In this document: one piece after another, positions 1 to 10,868 of the stretch | How the letters are laid out: each line of letters opens with the position of its first letter | How positions within the stretch are numbered: position 1 is the stretch's first letter | Assembly: GCA_005765155.1 (NCBI GenBank) | Contig: VCCP01000004.1 | Span: 5,084,001-5,148,000, forward strand | Reading direction: 5' to 3' | Source of the DNA: Zelopaecilomyces penicillatus | Lineage: Eukaryota; Ascomycota; Sordariomycetes; Hypocreales; Pseudodiploosporaceae | DNA: 64,000 nucleotides | Notes under the pieces: model-generated | Databases searched by the model: none | The model's input: the letters and a program-made list of their open reading frames with translations, nothing else | Told to the model about the DNA's origin: nothing | Translations under genes and position numbers: made by a program

Positions 1-1215
1 TGTGAGAGGGTTGTCCTTGAGCAGTAGCATGTCTGCAACAAACCCCTCCCTGATTTGGCCAAGCGACTCCTGTTGGCCCATCATCTTGGCAGGGTTGATG
101 GTGGCGCTCTGCAAGATCGACAGAGCTGACAAGACGCGAGAGCGTATGGCAAACTCGTGTGTCTGGGCAGCACCAAGAGGGCCAAGAAGATCGCTTCCGT
201 AACACATGGTGACTCCAGCCTCAGAGGCTACCTGGAGAGCGTGGACACCAGCGCTCAATACCTCGGCGTTTTTGGCCTGTGAATCAGGCGGCAGGTAGCC
301 TTTCCATCTTGGCGAAGCCATTTGATCGTACGTGATGAGTGTGGGGGTGAGGTACACGCCCTTTTCCACCATGATCTGAGCAGTTTCCTTATCGATGAAG
401 TTGCCATGCTCAATGCCACGCACCCCGTTGTTGATGCAATGGCGGATAGCCTTAACGGTGTAGGCATGTGCGGTCACAAAAGTGCCTGCATTATCTGCAC
501 ACTCCACCATGGCCTGTATCTCAGCTGATGTGAACTGGAGCTGCTCTAATCTGTCAGTTGGAGAAGAAACGCCCCCGGATCCCATGATTTTGATGAAGTC
601 GGCACCGCAGCGGATCTCTTCACGGACCGCCGCCATGCACTCGGGAACTCCGTTGCAGAGACGGCCCAACAGATTGTTGTGGCCCCCGCAGCACTCCCCG
701 GCGTTGTGAGGCCCCCTGTTATCAGCATGCCCTCCAAACTGTGACAAGGCATGTCCAGCTATGAATAGACGGGGTCCTTGGAAGATACCGTCCTCGATGG
801 CTTCTTTTAAAGCGAATTCGGCGCCACCACAGTCCCGCACGCTGGTAAACCCGCGATGCAGCATCTGGGCAGCCACATAGGGCTGCCTCAGCAATGAAAC
901 ATCGCGGGGATTCCCAAAGGCGCTGGAAAGGTTGGCGAAACCAGGTGTGGCGCACAGATGGACGTGGGCGTCAAATAATCCAGGGCAAAGATATTTGCCA
1001 CAACAGTCCACGACAATGTAGTGGGAGAGGTCATGCGTAGGCGGTTCCGGAGATACCGACTGGATCTTGCCCTGGTGAATGGCAACTGTCGAGTTCTCCA
1101 AGATTTTGCCAGTAGTGACATCGACGACGTTTGCGTTGGTGAAGAGGTAGCTCTGGGGTGGTTGGCGAGTCCAAGGCTTGATGATGGAGCAAGGTGCTGA
1201 GTATGAAGAAGTCAT
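1..1215 (-). CDS. Imidazolonepropionase/ochratoxinase-like amidohydrolase, C-terminus cut by window edge
   Basis: The frame reads without interruption from the ATG at 1215 to the window edge, giving 405 codons and no intron. The metal ligands of the amidohydrolase superfamily are all visible: HxH at residues 84-86 (FDAHVHL), the lysine that is carboxylated in this subfamily at 209 (ADFIKIMGSGG), histidines 250 (TAHAY) and 270 (GIEHGN), and aspartate 342 (YGSDLLG). The order and spacing match the fungal and bacterial Xaa-Pro dipeptidase/ochratoxinase-like group, which hydrolyses amide bonds with a binuclear metal centre in a TIM barrel. No signal peptide is seen, so the enzyme is probably cytosolic. 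The visible end (INPAKMMGQQ...GFVADMLLL) is the usual C-terminal sheet, so only about 20-40 residues are missing. The substrate cannot be read from sequence. It is divergent to an organic-anion carrier gene, which suggests a catabolic pair. Confidence 0.88.
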   Translation of the reverse strand, partial: MTSSYSAPCSIIKPWTRQPPQSYLFTNANVVDVTTGKILENSTVAIHQGKIQSVSPEPPTHDLSHYIVVDCCGKYLCPGLFDAHVHLCATPGFANLSSAFGNPRDVSLLRQPYVAAQMLHRGFTSVRDCGGAEFALKEAIEDGIFQGPRLFIAGHALSQFGGHADNRGPHNAGECCGGHNNLLGRLCNGVPECMAAVREEIRCGADFIKIMGSGGVSSPTDRLEQLQFTSAEIQAMVECADNAGTFVTAHAYTVKAIRHCINNGVRGIEHGNFIDKETAQIMVEKGVYLTPTLITYDQMASPRWKGYLPPDSQAKNAEVLSAGVHALQVASEAGVTMCYGSDLLGPLGAAQTHEFAIRSRVLSALSILQSATINPAKMMGQQESLGQIREGFVADMLLLKDNPLT

Positions 1216-3294
1216 GTTTGATGGTAACAAGCGAGATCTTTATCGTGTATGCTATGGTTTAAACGGCCGCTTTTGATATTGTGATGGACACATTGGATAT
1301 ACAAGGAGTTATAAGCGAAAGGATATGGGATTGACGCTATCTGGACCCTAGTAAACGATGGATAGCCGGACACGGACATGTTTATATAAATATTTTCATG
1401 GCATTTAATTTGAGTTAATTCGTATGAAAAGAACACATATTCGCGCAAAGTAGTGACATCAGCCGCGAGGGCCAAAAAAAAAAAACTAATGTCAAGCAAG
1501 CCATTTTGCAACATGAGCGGGCGTTTTGTACCACGCAGGACAGCGCGGGCGGGTATAGCGGGTAGAGCGGGTAAGGCGGGTAGCCAGCCAGGTAAGCAGG
1601 CAAGCAGGCAAGCAAACGTGTGTGAGTGAATGTCATAACCCCAGTTGGTAATACCCCTAGTCCAGTCCTGTTCTGTATGCTATAAAAGTACTCGTGCACG
1701 GAGCGTACAGCGTTACAAGCAGACTGGATGCTAACGTTACTATTTTTTCTGGGTGAACGTGAGGGCGGATGGAGGACATACCCGATGACCCCTGTTTGTG
1801 TGACCGGTTCTTTTGTATTGGACGTTGTTTGTTAGGTTATTTTTACTCATTTTTTCATCTGGTCTCCTTTTGGGTATCCTTGTATGACTAGTGTCAATGA
1901 CTCGCATCGCATCGCATGTACATAGGAAGGATTTGATTGATGTCAGGGTAACGCATGAGATTGTCAAGTTCAGGTGATGTTTGGTGGAGGACCCTTGTAC
2001 GACTACTTACTAGTGTGGAGGGAGACAAAATGATGAGGTGTGAAAGATGCCGAGGCATCTTTTTTTGGGGAATGTAATTGAATTGGGAGGATAGAAGTGT
2101 AGATGGCTGGTTAGGTAGTAGAACATGCAAAAAGAAAAGCTTAGCGAGGTATTTAAACTGGCAGAAAGGTACGTTAGGTAGGTAGATGATTTGGTTTTTG
2201 TCAAACAGGGTATTATTTTTATCTCATGGCTTTCTGTTTAGAACCTCGTGCACAGCTTTGGCTGCGTTGGTTTGAGAGGCAAAGCAAGTAAGTAGGTAGG
2301 TATGTTGCACTGGTGACACACATATCAACAGGTATATGTAAATATGTGTTATAGCAGTATTACTGATTGTTGGCTGTTGTGTGTCAGTCCTAGCGGCTGA
2401 TCTGCACCTTCCCGCGATGGGGGTCGGTCAAGTTGGCAAGCAACTGCGAGCTCCGCAGGGCTGACACCGAATCCAACGGTCCTTCCATTAATTATCGTAC
2501 ATCATCTTCATCCCTTTTATCTTTTCATATTTTTTTTTATCTTTCCAATCATCCCCCTCGCGTTTCCTACCACAAGTCAAACTTCTGCCTATTACTACAG
2601 CGCAAGGGTGGGAGGGGGCTTACTTTCACTAGCGATAATGCTGACTATTACGAGATTCTCCGTCATTTTGATGTGTTGGGGGGATCCTGGGTCCTGGCAA
2701 ATGAAAAGCGCGGCGTGGCGTCACAGCGCAAAATTTCGCCTTTAATACTGCTTAGGACGTTCTAGAAGGACAACTGACGCGTACCGACAAGGTTTGAGAG
2801 CCGAAGTTTGATTATCTACCACCAGGTCTCTAGAGTACAACTAAAAGTTGAGATTTGGCATTGACACCGTCCTCGTCAGCTTGCTGAGCACAGGGTGCCC
2901 ATACCCAAAGGCCAGGCAGATGGATTAAATAGTCGAGAAAAAAACCAGTGCAGCTGCAGCTGTGCGAACAGGCCGCCTTTCTGTACCTTTTTCTATGCAG
3001 GTCCTCCCTTTTCCCATCCACTACAGGCATCCTCAATTGCCTCTCTCGCACTGCCGAGTTTCACTTTTGGAGAGTTCATTGTTAAAAGGGTCTCTTGTCC
3101 TCCCGCACCGTGCGACATAGCCCCCCTTCTCTTGAGCTTGTGTGTATCATGTAATAGTGCGACGCCGCCACTATCGAAGCTTGGGTGTGTCTCATATTCC
3201 CAAAACAAAAAAATCTTCGACCAGACGCGCCCCTTCGCCAGCAACCCGTTCACGGAGAGGTGTGTGGAACTTCGACCGCCGGGAAGACGGCAGG
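1216..3294. promoter_or_regulatory. Divergent intergenic region between amidohydrolase and ACS transporter
   Basis: This 2.1 kb stretch separates two divergently read genes and must hold both promoters. It has no credible ORF. Low-complexity blocks stand out: GCGGGTA-type and GGCAAGCA-type tandem units at 1545-1614, GTAGGTAG runs near 2165-2185 and 2285-2303, and pyrimidine-rich DNA at 2505-2570. I could not pick a specific operator. Confidence 0.5.
1545..1614. repeat. GCGGGTA / GGCAAGCA short tandem repeats
   Basis: About four imperfect copies of a GCGGGTA-containing unit (8-10 bases) are followed by four copies of a GCAAGCAG-like unit. This is a simple minisatellite in the divergent promoter, about 330-400 bases upstream of the amidohydrolase start. 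Confidence 0.6.
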
Positions 3295-5297
3295 ATGTCG
3301 CGACTGAACTCCGGCGTGGCTCCACCAACAACGGCGTTGGGCGGAGACAGGAATTGTCCTAGTGACTGCGGCAGCGGCGGAGACGTTGGCGATCATGTCA
3401 TGGCCAGTGGGTCGGTGGGGGAGAAGTCGAATCATGGAGTCGAAGCAGGCGAGTCGTACACGCCAGAGGAGGAAAAGATGCTTCTCCGCAAGATTGATCG
3501 GGTCATTATGCCATTTGTATGTGTTTTATCATCCTATCACATCTTTCTCCAACCGACACCACAGTCCATTTCCATTAAAATCTCCTCGCACGTATTCTCC
3601 GTCGATCCCCCAGGCTTGCCCTATGAAATGAACTATCTCTATGTATCCCTACGGCAATCTGATGCCTCTTCCCCTTTTGGTTCAATGTTTGCCTATCTCT
3701 TTTGGCTAACATCCATTTGCTAGATGTGCTTCGTTTTCTTCTTGCAGTATCTGGATAAACAGAGCCTTAGCTATGCCGCCGTCTTTGGTCTCATAGAAGA
3801 CCTCAATCTGAGTGGCGAGCAGTACTCATGGTGCGGCTCGGTCTTTTACGTTGGCCAGCTGGTATCTGAATATCCCTTCATCTACCTTATGAGCAGGCTA
3901 CCGTTGACCAAATTTGTCGGCACAACGATGTAAGTACTTCCCTTTCTTGAGCAGTGTTTCATCTCTTCACTTTTAATGATTGCTTTGTTGCCTTTATTAC
4001 TACATGAGTACACATCCATGTAAACATATCTGCTCAACTAGAATTGATGGCGTGCGTTGGCTGACATTTTGTGTTTGTTGTCATTGTGACAGCATCATCT
4101 GGGGCGCCATTTGTATGTGCCTAGCCGCTCCATCAACTTACTCTGGCTTCGTTGCCGTACGATTCTTCCTCGGGTTTGCTGAGGGTGCCGTCTCCCCGGC
4201 TTTTGTAACCTTGACCTCAATATGGTACCGCAAGAAAGAGCACGCACTGCGCACTGCTATGTGGGTCAGCATGAACGGGCTGGCCCAGATTGCCGGATGC
4301 ATGCTCATGTACGGCATCGGTAAGAACAACTCACTCGCGATACGGCCATGGCGAGCTATGTTCATTATATGTGGTGCCGTCACCGTCGTCGCTGGCGTCG
4401 CGTTTTATGCCCTCATGCCGACTGGGCCCCGCGACGCCTGGTTCCTCAACGCACGGGAGAGAAAAGTGCTATCACTGAGGATGGCTAAAGATCGCGAGGG
4501 CGGCGACAAGACTAGCTTCTCCGTGCGTCAGCTACGGGAAACGCTGCTCGACCCAAAGGCTTGGGCCGTGTTCTGGTTTGGTGTGCTGGTGACAATGCAA
4601 GCTCCCGTACTGACATTTGCGTCGCTGGTCATACGGTCCCTCGGCTACGATAGGTTTCAGACGATGCTCTACACAGCACCGTCTGGAGCCGTTCAGGTTG
4701 CCATTCTGTGGATTGGTGTAGGATTCTGTTGGCTGTTTCCTAACAACAGGACCCTGGTTGCTCTGGCATTGGTGATTCCTCCGTTAATAGGGAACATTTT
4801 TCTGTTGAAGTTGCCACTGGATGCTGGCTGGGGAGTGATAGTGGCATCTTGGATGGTAAGACGAAACAACCCCTTACTTGACATTTCTCAAATTTTGAAC
4901 CTCAACTAACTACAGCGAATAGGCATCTTGCATCACTGCCGTTATGACTATACTTCTTTCCCTCTCCGCCTCCAACGTCAAGGGCAACACGAAACGCGCC
5001 GTCGTCAACACCATGTTTTTCATTGGCTACTGTGCTGGGTGTATTGGATCGCCACAGCTGTGGACAAAACGGCCACGCTATATAGAAGGCGTTATAACGG
5101 CTATTGTGACGTGGTGCTTGCTTTTCGTCGCCATTGTTGCGTATCGCGCTGCATGCGTAAGGGATAACCGGAGGCGGGACGATGCCGCGGCCTCTGGGAG
5201 CTCGGAGACGGTGCGTGATGTGGACTTGGACAAGAATGGCGCGCCAAGATGGGACCTGACGGATAAGGAGGATAGGTTGTTTAGATATAGCTGGTGA
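3295..5297 (+). CDS. MFS transporter, anion:cation symporter (allantoate permease-like) family
   Basis: Four exons are inferred: 3295-3516, 3724-3929, 4093-4855 and 4923-5297, with introns of 207, 163 and 67 bases. All have GT-AG ends and keep the frame, giving 521 residues. The N-terminal cytosolic stretch ends in a KIDRVIMPF motif followed by FLQYLDKQSLSYAAVFG, the typical first helix of Dal5/Tna1-type ACS carriers. VRFFLGFAEGAVSPAFV and the WYRKKEHALRTAMWVSMNG segment are also family hallmarks. The second half carries further helices and a charged cytosolic tail after residue about 480. These proton-coupled permeases sit in the plasma membrane and import organic anions such as allantoate, nicotinate, pantothenate or small peptides. 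The exact substrate is unknown. The gene shares its upstream region with the divergent amidohydrolase. The third acceptor (4921-4922) was chosen over an earlier CAG because only it keeps the frame. Confidence 0.9.
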
Positions 5298-8200
5298 CGG
5301 GCGTTTTGTGTCTCTTCTTTTACGTGGAGTTACTTTAAGAGAGCTCTTTCTACATGTTCTAATGAAACTAATGGGTGGTGCCTTTTAGCATCTGTCATGA
5401 TGCTGACTATATAGCACTTAACTCGCGGCGTTGTATTTGTGAATTGTTGCCATTGCATGTTTAGTATGGACGTAAAACAACCATCCCAAGTAGACGTAAT
5501 GGTTCATTCAACGATTTCCTTTCGAGACAATTGGTTGTCTGAACTGACACGCGTTGACAGCCCTCGGTTGATTGATTGCCTACTCTACGACACATCCCCT
5601 CATCTAGAGAGAATTCGACTGAACCATTCCTACTGGCTGTAGAAGAGCTGTCGAGTCTAAAGGACGCGTGCCAATATCGTGACCGGAAAAGGATGCTACT
5701 GCGAAGTCCGAGGCCTTGATTGCCACGCGGCTACGAAAACAGGATTGAAAGAACCAAAAAATTTACCAGAGTGCAAAGTTTGGGGAGTTCTACAGAACTG
5801 TGTGCCCAAAGCGCTGGGCTACTGGATGGAATGGTTCTTGGCAATAAACTATTTACTTCACCGGATTCAATCAAGACCTCTGATTGCTCTGTCTTTGAAT
5901 GGTTGATGGAAATGCTTGACGCTTAAGCACGCACCACAATCACACCAAATCTATTAGGGGTCTTCTCTGTCACCGTGCTACCAAAAAAAAAAAAAAACCT
6001 AGACTAGCTGATTAGCTAGACTCTTTCCAATAGCCCCCCAACAAACCAAGAAACGCATTTTTTTTCTCTTGTTCAAACTTGTGAGAATACGGTTAGGACA
6101 CGCCAACGCAGAGAAGAGGGGTGGCGTAGGTGGGTGTGGTAGAAAAGCCACTAAAAAGCTTATTGAGAAACCTAGACAAGCTGGGACCTTGTAGGAAAAA
6201 AAGAGGGGATGGGAGATGATACAGGGCTGGCTGGGTGAAGGATCTGGAGGAGGGGATTGAGCGTTTGTTACATTGAGGTTTGGTGCAGCGGGAGAGTTGC
6301 GTACTTTGTAGATGGGATGATGCAAATATTGTAATTTCTGTAAATTGTACTGTATGTATGTAATTAAGAGGGTGCATGTTTTGTCTTGTCAAACCGCGTC
6401 ACATTGCACTCAATGTGAAGGACCAAAAAAAGAAAAAACTCGAAAAAGCTTGGCCAACCTTAATCATCTCTGGGTATCGCAAGCCTGGCAACGAAAAAGA
6501 AATGGGCTGTAATTATCTGTGCGCATTTTCCGGATGAGTAGGTGTCTTTTCCCGATGAGAGTGCATCCCATCCTCAGCTGCCGGCATGGAATTATCATAA
6601 AGTAATGAGATGCCAAGCTGGGTGGGTAAGCAAATTGGTGGAAGGTAATGAATGGATGGGGTAATATCGCACAGCTAATTATTAGGTACAACCCCAGGGG
6701 CTCCACGCGATTACGAGCACTGTTGGTGGAATGACGCTTGGATTCAACGTTTGTTATTGTTGTCTCTGTTGTCTCTCGTTTACACATGGGTAGTACATGT
6801 AAACGAGATTTGCAGGTTGATCAGGCTTCATTTCTGTCTCATCACACGTATCAATTGACTACACACAACAAGTAACAACAACAACATCAACCTGCTAAGC
6901 GGTCAACATGCACTCGCGAAAAGAATTTTTGCCTGTTGCTGACTCGAGAGTGAGATTATTGACAAGTGCTGTGATATAGAGTACCCACACGAATCCATCC
7001 TCTGAACAGGACGCCCGTTTCATACCTGCGAGTCAAGTCCAGCGTCAGTCAGCATGAACAGGGCCCAGCGTCATGATTACTGTGTGTGTCTGTATGTACA
7101 GTACGCCGTGCAGTACCGTTATTCTTGCATTAATTACTGAGTCCTGTTCTGTTCATGTGTGTTTTTGCTGCTGCTGCGGCTGTGTGGTGTGAGCGGATAA
7201 TTAATCAATGGTAATAAGCGATTGGGGGCTTGGCAGGGGTTCAGTCACAACTGCGGCCCAAAGAGGCTTGTTCTTGCTGGAACTTGCAGCACACGAGCTT
7301 TGCATTCGTCTTGGGTGTATTTCCCATTGTCTCTCCCCCATATGGCCCGTGAGTCCTGCCATTGGTTTGTGTCGTTTGCCCGCTGTTGGTTTCTCATCCA
7401 GACGAAAGCCGTTCGACTGCCGGAAAGTAGTCTGAATAATGAAAACCACCAACCGAGCCCTTCTCAAGCACAGGGAATGTAAATTACCAGCACTGCCCCC
7501 CTTCCCCCCCATCACCAGCACATGCGCGGGCAGCATTCATCGGCCCGCGGTTCCTGGTGTTGGCCTGATGGCCTGGCCTGGAGCTTGTGGCCCAGCTGAA
7601 GGAGTTCTTCCTGACGACGCCCTTTGCTTGTTGAATGGCTCGGCAAAAGCCTCGAAACGACCTCCCCAAACCAGCGGCGCATCGCTGACCACTCTTCGTG
7701 AAACACGGCATTGCTTGGTTCGCTCGCGCACCCACCCAGTGGCCACTAGATCACGGCTTATTGTCCCCTGGGCCTTGGCCTGGCTGTCCAATCCCTTTGC
7801 TGCACGTCAGCGGATCTGTAATAGAATGTGCAGGCACATGTGTGTTGTTGACCTGTATCGAATTGACTCTTTCCCCTTCCTTGCAATGCTTCTTCAGACG
7901 GAGACCCGCGCAGTCCACGCAGTCCACGCTTGGTCTCGCGCTTGCGCTTGCGCCGGGACTAGTGGGCTGTTGATTGGTCTGCAAGCCATGGCACGAGGGT
8001 TCACCTTTTTTCCTGCGCCCTCCGTTTCAGATGCGGGTCCTCTGCAACAACCTCCAAGCGCTGGAACACGACGAAGAAGAAAGACGACGACGCCGCCCAT
8101 CGCATGTCTTGTATTTTGCCGCGCAGGCTAAGAAGAATAGCCCGATGGACGAGACCGCGGGGAAACGCAGCGCACTGCATGTAAGAGCATGAGAATCGAA

Positions 8201-8938
8201 TCACCTCCCGCGCAAGGGCCAAATCTATGCCCGTAGACACTGTGAGGCATGAATTCCAGTAGGGACAACGTAGCAAAGGAGCTACTGCACAGCGTGCCCT
8301 GGTCTGGCCTGCCTGGCACCCAAGCCGGGAACTAGCAATAAGGTCGGGCTTAGGCGTGGCCGCCGTGGTCTGGCGACTGTGACTGGATCGTTCGATGCGA
8401 TGCCTCCACTCGTTTGGCAATCTGAGAATCCAGGGGCTGCGCCGGCGAACAGGGACAGCAAACAAGGCTGCTAATATTAGCTGTGGCCGGTGTGTAGTCG
8501 CAGGTCTTGGGTACCTGCACGTGCTGAGTGAGCCGCTGCCGCGCTGAGTAGAGGAACAACGGATCGACGTAATCATCGATGGCCTCTAATAACGATGGAT
8601 TACCCCTGGCCGTTGCGTTGCAGCTGCCACTTGCCTCTAGAAAATCTGACCCCCAATCCCACTTTTCATCATCCACTGTTCCTTCTTTTGCTCGAGCTTC
8701 TTTCCTCTTTTTTATTTTAGTTTTCATACTGGTAGTCTTTTCAATTCCATAAATTCACCGTCTTTCCCTCCTTCATACCCTCGCTGTCGTCGGATTCGTT
8801 TCCGTATAATTTAATTCCAACCCCACCACAGGCGCACTCGCCCACGACTCACTTTCCTCGTCAACCTCCAGCTCGAGCTTCGCACCTTTTCTACTTCTAG
8901 AGGCAATTGAGCCCAATTGCTACAAAACACCACCCATC
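5298..8938. other. Long non-coding stretch and bestrophin-gene promoter/leader
   Basis: This 3.6 kb stretch contains no gene I can support. 5300-7100 is AT-richer with poly-A/T runs. 7200-8600 is GC-rich and gives several overlapping ORFs on both strands (longest 230 codons at 7439-8131) whose translations are rich in Arg, Ala, Pro, Cys and Trp and resemble nothing, as expected for chance ORFs. The last 250 bases are strongly pyrimidine-rich, as is usual for fungal leaders, and probably carry the transcription start of the gene at 8939. Confidence 0.5.
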
Positions 8939-10390
8939 ATGGGCGACGAAGCCGATCACCAGCACGTTCCCGTGCCCCAGCACAGACATGAGAAGAACCT
9001 CTCCGTCACCTCGGACCAGATCCGTCAACAGAGCCTGGATATCCCCGTCCTCGAACAAGTCCTGTCACCGGCTTCCCCAGCAGGCGTAGACACCCCGCCG
9101 CTGATCTTTGGCCGTCGCCGCGCCTCGCTCGACCTCGATGACTACTTCACCGGGCCTCGAGACATGGCCAAGCACTCGAAATGGCCTCTTTTCATGCAGA
9201 TGCACGGCAGCATTCTCCCCAAGATGATTCTGCCCCTCCTCTTCGTCGGTGCTTGGGCCACTTGTATCACCATCATTAGTAAAAAGGTGCACAACTTGGG
9301 TGTCAACTCCGTCCTCCTGACCATTACGGGTTTTGTTGTCGGTATGAGTCTGTCTTTCCGCAGTTCTACTGCCTACGAGAGATACGCCGAGGGAAGAAAG
9401 TACTGGGCCGCTCTCGTCACCTCTTCCCAGGCTCTCGGCCGTCTCTTCTGGATTCACGGCAAGGACGTCCCCGACCAGGACCCGCGCCAGAACATGCTCA
9501 GGAAGATCAATTCCATGAACTTGGTCGTTGCCTTTGCCGTCGCTCTCAAGCACAACCTGCGCTTTGAGCCCTATACATCCTACCCGGACATGCAGCATCT
9601 CATTGGCCACCTGAACACCTTTGCCAAGGAAGCCACTGCTGCCACCGGCCCCATTGACGGTCCTGGACGCAGAAAGAACTTCTTCAAAGGAGTCGGCGAA
9701 TATCTTGGGGTTTCCTTCGCTCACAGCAACCCTCGTAAGATGCTCAAGAAGGCAGAACTGCCCCTAGGCAACTTGCCCCTAGAAATCCTCAACCACATTG
9801 CCGTCACTATCGATCATATGATTGCCAGCCAGCAGCTCACCATTCCCATCCAGCAGACTGTTGCCTACAACCAAATTGTCATTCTCAATGACGTGCTCAC
9901 CGGCTGCGAGCGTGTTCTGAACACCCCTCTTCCCATTGCCTACTCCATCGCCATCAGTCAAATCACCTGGGTCTATGTTTTGCTTCTTCCTTTCCAGTTG
10001 ATTAAGCTGCTGGACTGGGTTGCCATCCCCGCCACAATCTCCGCCTCTTACATTATCCTTGGTCTCCTTCTCATTGGTCGCGAAATTGAGAACCCTTTTG
10101 GACACGATGTCAATGATTTGCCCCTTGACAGCTACTGCGACCAGATTGCAACCGACCTTGATATTATTGCCGCTTTTGAGAAGAAGAGCGCCGAGGCCTT
10201 CCTCATGAACGCCGACAGCTTGCCTCTGTATCCCGTCAGCACTGCGCCAACCAGCATCTGGATGAAGAGAAGCGAGGACAAGCTGCGCGATGCCATCAAG
10301 AAGAAGCCCAGAACGACTTTTGACTGGAGGCGATGGAATGGAGTGCGCCCCAGCGACGAGGAATCAACTGTCGGTAGCCACAAGGATTAA
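8939..10390 (+). CDS. Bestrophin-like (UPF0187) membrane channel protein
   Basis: A single 483-codon exon. After a 75-residue hydrophilic N-terminus, the protein shows paired hydrophobic segments at about 92-115 and 123-140, then the conserved FRSSTAYERYAEGRKYW at 140-156. Another pair of helices lies at about 333-380, followed by REIENPFGHDVNDLPLD at about 381-397, the diagnostic acidic motif of bestrophins. In animals this family forms pentameric calcium-gated chloride channels. Fungal members are largely uncharacterised and are assumed to be anion channels in plasma or internal membranes. The start ATG has an adequate context (CATCATGG) and follows a pyrimidine-rich leader. No intron is needed. 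It converges with the MFS gene at 12608-10869, the two stop codons being about 480 bases apart. Confidence 0.92.
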   Translation: MGDEADHQHVPVPQHRHEKNLSVTSDQIRQQSLDIPVLEQVLSPASPAGVDTPPLIFGRRRASLDLDDYFTGPRDMAKHSKWPLFMQMHGSILPKMILPLLFVGAWATCITIISKKVHNLGVNSVLLTITGFVVGMSLSFRSSTAYERYAEGRKYWAALVTSSQALGRLFWIHGKDVPDQDPRQNMLRKINSMNLVVAFAVALKHNLRFEPYTSYPDMQHLIGHLNTFAKEATAATGPIDGPGRRKNFFKGVGEYLGVSFAHSNPRKMLKKAELPLGNLPLEILNHIAVTIDHMIASQQLTIPIQQTVAYNQIVILNDVLTGCERVLNTPLPIAYSIAISQITWVYVLLLPFQLIKLLDWVAIPATISASYIILGLLLIGREIENPFGHDVNDLPLDSYCDQIATDLDIIAAFEKKSAEAFLMNADSLPLYPVSTAPTSIWMKRSEDKLRDAIKKKPRTTFDWRRWNGVRPSDEESTVGSHKD

Positions 10391-10868
10391 ATGGGATATG
10401 GCATGGCCTTGTGCACGTACCGGCTTCTAAAATTACACAAACAAACAAACAAACACATAAGGCGTATATATGGTCAGGCAATTTTGTGCCCTTTATAGCA
10501 TGATAACATAATTCAGAGTGCTTTTTAATTGGGGACTATTCAAGTAACCTGGCAAAATGTGCATAACAAGAGCCCGTGTAGAGGACCCATCACATCATTC
10601 TTGAGGTACGAGGACATGTAGAAACAGGTTTCTATGCCTCTGCTTCCCCATGCATGCGTACATACGCAAACAATCAAGTTTTATTATAATGCCGCTTGTC
10701 CAATGCTCCGTATATGTGACACAATAAAAGAAAATACCAAGACGCCGATGGTGTGGCCGAGAATATGAAGAAAGGGCAAACCAATCCCCCCTTGAGAATA
10801 GATAACGGATTAATGAACTCATCTACACCCCTGTAAACATGATTTGCGAAATGTATACCTCTCTCTGT
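10391..10868. other. Convergent 3' intergenic region
   Basis: The 3' ends of two convergent genes meet here. A CAAA tetranucleotide repeat lies at about 10436-10457, and AT-rich segments probably hold both polyadenylation sites. No gene is seen. Confidence 0.5.

Noticed and set aside
7439..8131. 230-codon ORF upstream of the bestrophin gene
   Set aside because: Composition is that of random GC-rich DNA, with Arg, Ala, Pro, Trp and Cys excess and no motif. Overlapping ORFs exist on the other strand.
9065..9724. 219-codon minus-strand ORF
   Set aside because: Lies wholly inside the bestrophin coding exon. It is an antisense shadow of codon bias with a Gly/Val/Asp-rich translation.
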